From a bacterium (GTDB lineage: Archaea > Nanoarchaeota > Nanoarchaeia > Woesearchaeales > UBA10216): a stretch of DNA of 12,164 nucleotides. Shown piece after piece: positions 6,295-12,164 of this stretch; position 1 is the first letter of the stretch; each line of letters begins with the position of its first letter. A program made the translations under genes and the position numbers. The notes below the pieces were generated by a model that did no database searches, was not told the origin of the DNA, and saw nothing but the letters and a program-made list of their open reading frames with translations. The stretch spans positions 1 to 12,164 of the forward strand of contig JAAGZO010000436.1 in the NCBI GenBank assembly GCA_024206195.1, written 5' to 3'.

Positions 6295-7248
6295 ATGGCT
6301 GGTCAATTCACTTGGACTAGTGATGTATCAGGTGTTCTTAAGAACAACGATATATCTAATAAAGTGTTTAGAGCTGCAGTAGCGGATTCCAAGTGTCAGC
6401 AATTTTGTACGGTTATAGATGGTTTTGGTAGACATGCGGGCGAATCAGTAACAATGCCCAGAGCTGCCAACCTAGATGAGCCTACAAGTGCTACACTTTC
6501 CGAAACACAGCGAATTCCCGAAGACACATTCGCACTATCAAGTAAAGCCGTAACCGTAAATGAATACGGTAGAGCGGTATCATTTTCTGCGAAATCAGAA
6601 GTACTAACTAAACCTGATTTACCAGCAGAAATCGAAGACGCACTCAGACGCAGAATGGCTACATCAATCGATATAGCTGCTATTGCGGGTTTCCAGAGCG
6701 CAAAAGTTAAAGCAGTTCCTGATGGAGAAGCATCTCTCGATTGGACAACCAACGGAACCGCTGGTTCTGCAGCCACAGTTAATCTCAATTTCTACCACGT
6801 AGAACAGATTAGAGATTATATGATGGCAACACTTCACGTTCCCGCATTTAAAGGCGATGAATACTTCAGCCTAGCTTCAACAAAGGCTTTAAGAGGTCTT
6901 AAACAAGACCCTAAGTTTGAAGTTTGGAATCAGTACTCAACACCTGAAAATAAGGCAAACGGTGAAGTAGGTAAGATAGAAGGAATAAGATTTATTGAGG
7001 TCAATAATACATCAGTTCTTTCTGGTAGTAAAGGAACAGGTTCTGTATTAGGTGAAGCAGTATTCTTCGGAGCCGATGCAGTGGCAATGGCCGTTGTTGA
7101 CCCAGTTCACCTTGTATATGAAACCAATTATGGGAATGATTTTGGTAGACAGCATGCAATCGCATGGTATGGAATCCTTGGATTCGATATTATATGGGAT
7201 ACAGGTAATGCTGGTCAGGCTAGAATTGTTCACGTAACATCAACTTAA
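6295..7248 (+). CDS. Major capsid protein, N4-gp56-like HK97 fold
   Basis: This is the main shell subunit. At 317 residues it fits the short capsid proteins of the N4-gp56-like family. The family-like marks are the early helix with repeated small residues after KVFRAAVADSK, a central beta-rich region with paired NEYGR and FSAKSE segments (about 92-103), a helix-rich part around 112-140, and the C-terminal run VGKIEGIRFIEV (about 225-236) followed by FFGADAVAMAVV (about 257-268). It is preceded by GGAGGT at 6282-6287, the best SD so far. Downstream small beta proteins and upstream scaffold complete the head block. A long pro-region is absent, so maturation cleavage is not suggested. Confidence 0.83.
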   Translation: MAGQFTWTSDVSGVLKNNDISNKVFRAAVADSKCQQFCTVIDGFGRHAGESVTMPRAANLDEPTSATLSETQRIPEDTFALSSKAVTVNEYGRAVSFSAKSEVLTKPDLPAEIEDALRRRMATSIDIAAIAGFQSAKVKAVPDGEASLDWTTNGTAGSAATVNLNFYHVEQIRDYMMATLHVPAFKGDEYFSLASTKALRGLKQDPKFEVWNQYSTPENKANGEVGKIEGIRFIEVNNTSVLSGSKGTGSVLGEAVFFGADAVAMAVVDPVHLVYETNYGNDFGRQHAIAWYGILGFDIIWDTGNAGQARIVHVTST

Positions 7249-7261
7249 TTGGAGGTATAGA

Positions 7262-7687
7262 ATGGCTTATACCAATAAACATATATGGCAATCAGCTTTA
7301 TATGATTGGGCAACAACTGGAGCAGGAGAAATTGGAGAATTTTGTCCTGGCGCCAGAGTTAAAATCCTCAAAGTTGGATGTGTTGTCAGTCAAGAAGCTG
7401 TAACTGGTACAGCGGGTCTTATTGATTTCAATAAGAATCTGTCAGGAGTTGAAGCTGGTTCAGGCGATGGAGGCATAATCAATCTAGTAGCAGCAGGACA
7501 TGCACTTGGTGCGGTTCTTGTTGATACTACAAGCACTATCTTTCCTTATGTTCTTTCAGCTAGCGATACACTAGTTGTTGACTTAACAACTGCCCCTGGA
7601 ACGACAGGAATCGGGCATTGTTTTGTTGAATACGAACTTATTGAAGATACAATAGCGAATGTTGCAAACGTAACTGAATCAACGTAA
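7262..7687 (+). CDS. Probable head decoration protein (141 aa)
   Basis: The protein is Gly, Ala, Thr and Val-rich with alternating hydrophobic residues, consistent with a beta-barrel or sandwich, and contains only three Cys and few charges. It has a strong SD (GGAGG at 7251-7255, 6 bases before ATG 7262) and lies immediately after the major capsid gene and before a terminator. High translation with the coat protein fits a protein needed in similar numbers, such as a decoration or cement protein. No family motif is recognised; a minor head protein is the alternative. Confidence 0.6.
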   Translation: MAYTNKHIWQSALYDWATTGAGEIGEFCPGARVKILKVGCVVSQEAVTGTAGLIDFNKNLSGVEAGSGDGGIINLVAAGHALGAVLVDTTSTIFPYVLSASDTLVVDLTTAPGTTGIGHCFVEYELIEDTIANVANVTEST

Positions 7688-7693
7688 ATAAAA

Positions 7694-7720
7694 GGGGCGG
7701 GGCAACTCGCCCCACTTTTT
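7694..7720 (+). terminator. Rho-independent terminator after the capsid cassette
   Basis: GGGGCG (7694-7699) pairs perfectly with CGCCCC (7708-7713) around an 8-base loop and is followed by AC and five T. It lies 6 bases after the stop codon of the 141-residue gene and before the next SD. It probably ends or reduces transcription from the capsid cassette. Only five T and the intervening AC suggest partial read-through into the genes downstream. Confidence 0.8.
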
Positions 7721-7737
7721 AATTGGAGGATTAAATC

Positions 7738-8082
7738 ATGGTAGCATTAGCAGAAACAGATTTAACTGTTGCCATTACTCGCAGAGAAAGCATTAACGGA
7801 GTAAAAAAGCATTACGGAACTATTACTTTTGGAGATGGTGCTCTTACTTATGTAACGGGTGGAGTTCCTTTAACAAAAGAAAAGCTCGGTTTTGCTAGAG
7901 TAGTTTTATCTTTTGACCCCGAAAGAACTACGACTTTTTATGAAGCAGCTTATGATAAAACTAACGAAAAACTTATAATGGCTTATGATGACGACGCAAG
8001 TGCCGATGGAGCACAAATTCAAGTGGCAAACACAGTAGCGCCGGCAGCCACAGTAGTTCATTTTGTAGCCACAGGTTATTAA
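7738..8082 (+). CDS. Small beta-rich virion protein (114 aa)
   Basis: The protein has alternating hydrophobic and polar residues throughout, a Gly-rich turn (FGDGALTYVTGG, about 31-42) and an Asp-rich loop near residues 81-84, all suggesting a beta fold. There is no Cys, signal peptide or membrane segment. It starts with a strong SD (GGAGGA at 7725-7730) directly after the terminator, so it depends on read-through or an unseen promoter. A second decoration or head-completion protein is plausible from position, but I recognise no family. Confidence 0.6.
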   Translation: MVALAETDLTVAITRRESINGVKKHYGTITFGDGALTYVTGGVPLTKEKLGFARVVLSFDPERTTTFYEAAYDKTNEKLIMAYDDDASADGAQIQVANTVAPAATVVHFVATGY

Positions 8083-8108
8083 CCAACGCTTTTTAAGTGG
8101 AGGAATTT

Positions 8109-8384
8109 ATGAGCGAATTTGATAAACGCACTCACATTTTAGATGATAAAGGTTTAAGGGTAATTAAAGAACAACCATATAGAATACGCATGAAACAGGG
8201 TTGGCCTAATTTATTTGTCAGAGATGACAAATGTTATTATGAAAATGGCGAACCGTATGGACAGGCAGCACCAGAAGAATGGAAAGCAATGTATCCCGAC
8301 CACTTCAAAGTTGAAGTGAAAAAGGTTGAATTACCCATCGAGCCTAAAAAGTCTAAGCGTGGGAGGCCTAAAAAGGAGGAATAA
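8109..8384 (+). CDS. Small protein with AT-hook-like basic tail (91 aa)
   Basis: The ATG at 8109 is chosen because GGAGGA at 8099-8104 lies 4 bases upstream; a GTG at 8097 is part of that SD region and an unlikely start. The first 65 residues are mixed charged and aromatic, with a Trp-Pro-Asn turn and a central Cys. The last dozen read KKSKRGRPKK followed by two Glu. The core RGRP flanked by Lys is the AT-hook pattern that binds the minor groove of AT-rich DNA. This could contact packaged DNA or simply be a basic tail. The next gene's SD (AGGAGGA) is embedded in the codons for this tail, so the end of the gene serves two roles. Confidence 0.6.
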   Translation: MSEFDKRTHILDDKGLRVIKEQPYRIRMKQGWPNLFVRDDKCYYENGEPYGQAAPEEWKAMYPDHFKVEVKKVELPIEPKKSKRGRPKKEE

Positions 8385-9155
8385 ATGTCGTATTTCACAC
8401 GGCCACCAGACAAACTTCCTGTTAGCAAATATTCTGAAATATGTAAAACTGCAGCAGTTAGTCCTGATTCTGGAAAAAATTTAGTTTTTAGAGGTGCTAC
8501 ACTTCATAATAGAGAAGGTAATGATAACAATCTAGGTATGGGGTGGAAGTTCACCGACGGATTATGGAAAGCTGGACAAATTGATGATTCTGCAACACCT
8601 GATTATATTGATGACACTACCGATGCTCAAGATGCAGGAGCAGATGATTTCGCATTGTTTACTACTACAAATAACGATGGATTCGCTATTCAAAGTGGTA
8701 AAAAGTTCAATCTTATTGGGATTACAATCAGCACAGCGGAAATTGGGGCTCCTACGTATGAATATACGTATTGGAATGGTTCTGCTTGGACTGCTGTAAC
8801 TTTGATTGATACTCCTGATTATACTGGCGCAGGCGATACTTACCTTTCTTTTGAAACACCTATAGATTGGGCAGTCAGCGATGGAACAGCAGTAACAACT
8901 AACGGTATGACTTCTGGACAATATGCATTTAGAGCCAGAGCTACTACAGCACCTGGAACTGCACCATTAGCGACTCTCATGTGGGTAGTTCAAATATTTG
9001 ATTGGAAAGAAGCTAATGCGGATAATTCAATTTTAAACTTTGACCCGTTCAGTGATATAGGAACGGAAGGTTTTGGAGGTTCATCACTGATACCTTATTT
9101 TGGTACAGCAAGTGCTAATAATATGGTGAGTGTTTCTTATTCACAGAAAGGATAG
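8385..9155 (+). CDS. Beta-rich virion structural protein (256 aa)
   Basis: The start ATG 8385 directly follows the previous TAA and has AAGGAGGA at 8373-8380. The sequence is rich in Thr, Asp, Gly, Ala and aromatics. A central region (about residues 90-210) has strands and the YWNGSAW turn (about 129-135), a phrase frequent in phage tail, fibre and other surface proteins. The final 40 residues are Ser/Gly-rich with hydrophobic strands. No catalytic residues or membrane segments are visible. It precedes the large lectin-like gene and overlaps it slightly, so the two are probably made together and may form one appendage or surface layer. The family is not recognised, and the virion role is inferred from composition and context. 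Confidence 0.6.
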   Translation: MSYFTRPPDKLPVSKYSEICKTAAVSPDSGKNLVFRGATLHNREGNDNNLGMGWKFTDGLWKAGQIDDSATPDYIDDTTDAQDAGADDFALFTTTNNDGFAIQSGKKFNLIGITISTAEIGAPTYEYTYWNGSAWTAVTLIDTPDYTGAGDTYLSFETPIDWAVSDGTAVTTNGMTSGQYAFRARATTAPGTAPLATLMWVVQIFDWKEANADNSILNFDPFSDIGTEGFGGSSLIPYFGTASANNMVSVSYSQKG

Positions 9156-9157
9156 TG

Positions 9158-11200
9158 ATGGGCATGATTTTAGATTGTAACCCACATACAGGGAAAGAAC
9201 AAAAAAGGGGTTTAACTAATATTCCAAGAAGCGGTGTATCTTCTATTTATACTTGGTATCATCCGTTTAGTACACCAGTGCAAGCAAATATTCCTAGAGA
9301 TAGCACGGAATATTATTGGCCTATGGATGATTCGACTCCAGACACTGAGGTTGTTAATTACGCAGGAGCAAAAGCGTTAACTAAACAATTAGGTGGAACG
9401 CTTAGTGCGGTCACTACTTTTGAATTCAACGAAAGCAATAAGGCCGTATTGCAGGATGGGGTAAGTTGTTATAGCGGAGCTGTTTTAGATGCAGCGATAG
9501 GGACTCAAGATTTTTATGCAGAATTTGATTGTTCTTTTAAAGAAGATAAAATTTATCATGGAATTTTTGCTATAGGCGATAGTACTGCTGGGGTAGATTT
9601 TGCACATCAAGGACAAGATTTTTATTTATTCATGTATAAAAATGGTGACCCTGCAGGAAACAATAGGGTTTTAAGGTGGCGCCCTATGACCAATGATGTT
9701 TGGGCTGATGGGGCAAGACACAGATTCAGAGTTCAAGTTGACAGAAGTAATGATTTGAATTCATTTTTGATAATTGATGATGTTGCCATTAACGCTGCGT
9801 CTCACAATGTCGATGATTATGATGGCGTTAGTATTTCAGGTGGGGCAAAGGATACAACTCTTGTTGTTGGTGGAAGGATAAATAACGGGCATCCGCTTAG
9901 AGGCGAAATATCACAGTTCAAATTAGTTTTTGGTGATTATGGTTCAGGTTCAACTACGGCAGCATTTGACACAGGCGTTAAACCCACAGTTGGCGATGAT
10001 GTAGTATTTACAAGAACAACATATCAGCATGGCAACAGTGAATTTTACAACAATACTGAAACTGAAAATTTCAGAGCTCAAAAAACCAATCCTGCTTATA
10101 ATCGTTTGGATTCTACGAAAGATTCAGAACGAGGATTATCTTTAGAAGCAGGAGCGACTAATTGGGGCTTATATTCTAGGAAGTTTGACCATGCAGCAAC
10201 TTGGGTGGCATCCAATATAACAGTCACTACTCAACAAACGCAAGGCATAGATGATTGTAAACAAGCGGAAAAACTTGTTTCGACGGCTGCTAATGGGACA
10301 CTTACTCAGACCACAGCTAAAGCTACAGCAGGCGAAGAAGTATGCGTTTCGGTTTGGCTTAAAGCGGATGCAGGAACATTCGACAGTACAGACGTTATTT
10401 TGGAAGTGGAAGATTCTGTTGCGGGGGCTGAACAAGTCACAGGTTTATTGGATGCTCAAACGGGATTGTCTATTACTGCAGGGAATTCAAATCAGATAGG
10501 AACAGATTGGAAACAATGTTATATTTTTGTATCATTTACTGGTGGAGCCGCTGGGAATATACGGTATAGAATAAAAATGATTACCGATGCCTTAACTATT
10601 TACGCTGATTGTGCCGAATGCAAAATACAAACAACTTACGATTCCAAAAAAACGCCAAGTTCCTTTGTTTATACTTATCATGTAGCCACAACCCGAAATC
10701 TTACGTCTGTAAGTATCCCGACAACAGCGATAACCAACGTAAATAAATTTTCTTGGTCGGGGATGTTCCAGATGAACCACCCTGACGGACAAGTTACAAG
10801 TGAAGCTCTTCATTTCTTTTCAGTAGTAACGAACATAGGAAATTTCTGGTGGTATCAGAATAACGCTGCTTCGTATAAATTTGCCTATTTAGGTAGCATT
10901 GCTGCGAATTGGTATAATCCTAGCTACACATGCGGACAATGGGTAAATATTGGAGGGTCAGTAGATACAGTTGCAGATGAATACACTTTTGCAGTTGACG
11001 GAGCAATTGAATACACAGGAACAGTTGCTAAAGGAGCTATCGGAGCAATAACTGGAATATGGTTAGGTTCAAGAGATGGTGCGACCAATATCTGTTCAGA
11101 AGCCAACGCTGCGGAACTTAGAATTTATGACGGATTAGCTCTTAATGATGCTCAATTTGCGTCTGAATATTTAGACATGAAAACCAATTTGGGGATTTAA
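9158..11200 (+). CDS. LamG / carbohydrate-binding / LamG virion surface protein
   Basis: ATG 9158 is chosen over GTG 9155 because AAAGGA at 9147-9152 gives proper spacing; the product has 680 residues. Three parts can be seen. A LamG-like concanavalin-fold domain covers about 50-262, with YYWPMDD at its start, the paired strands FYLFMYKNGD and FLIIDDVAIN, and ISQFKLVFGDYG at its end. A jelly-roll carbohydrate-binding-like domain covers about 330-500, with a Trp-containing start and paired Thr/Ala strands. A second LamG-like domain covers about 515-676, with SWSGMFQM, FWWYQNN, FAVDGAIEY and AELRIYDG. Such folds bind glycans. No hydrolase motif is evident. Its place among head genes, not tail genes, makes it a candidate head fibre or decoration adhesin; a receptor-binding tail protein is the alternative. 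Confidence 0.72.
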   Translation: MGMILDCNPHTGKEQKRGLTNIPRSGVSSIYTWYHPFSTPVQANIPRDSTEYYWPMDDSTPDTEVVNYAGAKALTKQLGGTLSAVTTFEFNESNKAVLQDGVSCYSGAVLDAAIGTQDFYAEFDCSFKEDKIYHGIFAIGDSTAGVDFAHQGQDFYLFMYKNGDPAGNNRVLRWRPMTNDVWADGARHRFRVQVDRSNDLNSFLIIDDVAINAASHNVDDYDGVSISGGAKDTTLVVGGRINNGHPLRGEISQFKLVFGDYGSGSTTAAFDTGVKPTVGDDVVFTRTTYQHGNSEFYNNTETENFRAQKTNPAYNRLDSTKDSERGLSLEAGATNWGLYSRKFDHAATWVASNITVTTQQTQGIDDCKQAEKLVSTAANGTLTQTTAKATAGEEVCVSVWLKADAGTFDSTDVILEVEDSVAGAEQVTGLLDAQTGLSITAGNSNQIGTDWKQCYIFVSFTGGAAGNIRYRIKMITDALTIYADCAECKIQTTYDSKKTPSSFVYTYHVATTRNLTSVSIPTTAITNVNKFSWSGMFQMNHPDGQVTSEALHFFSVVTNIGNFWWYQNNAASYKFAYLGSIAANWYNPSYTCGQWVNIGGSVDTVADEYTFAVDGAIEYTGTVAKGAIGAITGIWLGSRDGATNICSEANAAELRIYDGLALNDAQFASEYLDMKTNLGI

Positions 11201-11202
11201 TT

Positions 11203-11652
11203 ATGGCATTAAATGTATGGATTGAAATAGACATGTCGGGACTAGGAGCTGGTGCTTTGCGTAGCTTTTTTGAAATGGAAAAAGGAACACCTGAATGGAA
11301 CGCATTATCTCGCAAACAACAGTTAATTAAAGAAGCCGTATGGCAAGCGAATTCAGAATTAAAAGCCGCTGGTGGCGAGAGAATGTACCGTTCTAAATTA
11401 AACAACATGAAGTATCTTCTTTATGTGCATGTGCCTATGAATATAGCAATGGAGTTTAGAGGTTTACCTCATGTCATAGACGATAGGATACGTTGGGCAT
11501 CAAACGCCTTAAAAGATTTACCTGATATTGTTCATGCTGAATATTTCACAGGAGTAATGGGAGAAAGGGTTGTTTTAAGTCCCGAAGAAGCAGGATACGA
11601 CCCCGATAAATCATATCCTTATTTTAATGTTTTTTATGGAGTTGAACCATAA
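11203..11652 (+). CDS. Head-region protein of unknown function (149 aa)
   Basis: GGGGAT at 11191-11196 provides an SD and ATG 11203 is the only sensible start. The protein has a mixed alpha-beta look: helices around residues 15-55, an aromatic strand region around 68-80, a second helix segment around 90-105, and a C-terminal tail with several Tyr and Pro. There are no Cys, signal peptide or catalytic motif. It overlaps the next gene as TAATG. The position between virion proteins and a probable adaptor suggests a head-completion or neck role, but I do not recognise a family. Confidence 0.6.
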   Translation: MALNVWIEIDMSGLGAGALRSFFEMEKGTPEWNALSRKQQLIKEAVWQANSELKAAGGERMYRSKLNNMKYLLYVHVPMNIAMEFRGLPHVIDDRIRWASNALKDLPDIVHAEYFTGVMGERVVLSPEEAGYDPDKSYPYFNVFYGVEP

Positions 11653-12164
11653 TGGCTAATTTAACGACAATAACAGATTTAATAAAAGATGTTTTACATC
11701 GAAGTGGAGAAAACCCAACTGACATAACAGGTAAATATTACAATAAATCGGTAGAGTACATCAATAGGGCAAGACTAGACATTTTAAAAGGTAAAACCCC
11801 AACAGACCCAGATAAACACGTTAATTTTAGATTCGCTGTAAGCCACCCACCTAAAAACCTTACGTTGTTACCTAAAATAACAACAGGTACGGTGAGCGTC
11901 ACCAATAACAGTACAACTGTGACATTTTCAACAGCACCTAATCAATTAGGGGCAGATATTGATGCAGACGGCTGGTATTTGTATATAGATGGAGAATATG
12001 ACGTTTATAGAATAGCGGCTCACACAGCAGCAGGAACTAATGCAACCCTAGATTCAGTATTTACGGGCACTACCGCAGGAACAGCATCATATAAATTAGT
12101 TAAATTAGAGTATGATATTGGCTCAAGCGACATCTTAAGACTTATTTCACCTTTAAGGATACAT
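11652..12164 (+). CDS. Probable head-tail adaptor protein, 3'-truncated
   Basis: An open frame runs from ATG 11652, in a TAATG overlap with the previous stop, to the window edge without a stop (171 codons seen). The N-terminus is a helical pair (about 1-48) with an NRARLDIL pattern. A central beta-domain (about 75-150) has paired Thr/Val strands, a DADGWYLYIDGEYDVYRI hairpin and a second Thr/Gly-rich hairpin. After it comes a YKLVKLEYDIGSSD stretch that resembles the Y-x-LPxDf segment of short-tailed phage adaptor and neck proteins. The order (helix, small beta insertion, helix) and its place after head genes support an adaptor. Identity is moderate; the full length is not visible. Confidence 0.6.
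   Translation, partial: MANLTTITDLIKDVLHRSGENPTDITGKYYNKSVEYINRARLDILKGKTPTDPDKHVNFRFAVSHPPKNLTLLPKITTGTVSVTNNSTTVTFSTAPNQLGADIDADGWYLYIDGEYDVYRIAAHTAAGTNATLDSVFTGTTAGTASYKLVKLEYDIGSSDILRLISPLRIH

Noticed and set aside
6396..6788. 130-codon open frame on the minus strand
   Set aside because: It lies within the major capsid gene, has no SD, and shows the Ser, Ala and Leu-rich make-up of an antisense shadow.
8562..8921. 119-codon open frame on the minus strand
   Set aside because: It is antisense to a well-supported virion gene, with a Cys, Ser and Ile-rich composition typical of shadow frames.
1..12164. CRISPR array, insertion sequence or integration site
   Set aside because: No regularly spaced repeats, transposase or integrase frames, or terminal inverted repeats were seen; the only direct repeat is the short duplication at 66-88.

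Overview
This is a stretch of the late structural region of a double-stranded DNA tailed phage or prophage. Every supported gene is on the + strand. Genes are packed with overlaps of 1 to 14 bases or very short gaps. The order is the classic one: small terminase candidate, large terminase, portal, scaffold, major capsid protein, small head or decoration proteins, a lectin-like surface protein, head-completion genes. The DNA is AT-leaning and uses the standard code. The long P22/podovirus-style portal with an N4-gp56-like capsid protein suggests a short-tailed virion, but that is inference. The host cannot be named from this window; strong GGAGG-type ribosome binding sites only say that it is bacterial.

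Bases 1-1497 hold very small genes linked by ATGA/TAATG-type overlaps. Several are mini zinc-ribbon proteins (two CxxC pairs in 54-72 residues). The exceptions are a 46-residue unknown at the left edge, a basic unknown, a GRP-motif protein that is probably the small terminase subunit, and a short unknown. Bases 1499-1595 can fold into a long nested hairpin lying across the start of the large terminase gene.

Bases 1575-5415 encode the motor and connector: large terminase (ATPase plus nuclease, with an unusual P-loop), a 30-residue Cys-rich ORF, another zinc ribbon, the portal, and a small helical protein. Starts here are often TTG or lack a clear Shine-Dalgarno (SD) sequence.

Bases 5412-7720 look like a separately controlled high-expression cassette: a promoter-like TTGACA element, then scaffold, major capsid protein and a probable decoration protein, each with a strong SD or a good start, closed by a rho-independent terminator. 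Bases 7738-11200 carry further beta-rich virion proteins, a small protein with an AT-hook-like tail, and a 680-residue protein with two LamG-like lectin domains around a carbohydrate-binding-like domain. Bases 11203-12164 hold an unknown head-region gene and the first 171 codons of a probable head-tail adaptor, which runs off the window.

In functional terms, the scaffold and capsid proteins would build the procapsid on the portal, the terminase would fill it, the small beta proteins would coat or complete the head, and the lectin-like protein probably displays glycan binding on the virion surface. The points most worth a second look are the hairpin and weak start at the large terminase, the repeated mini zinc ribbons inside the packaging module, and the lectin protein placed among head genes.
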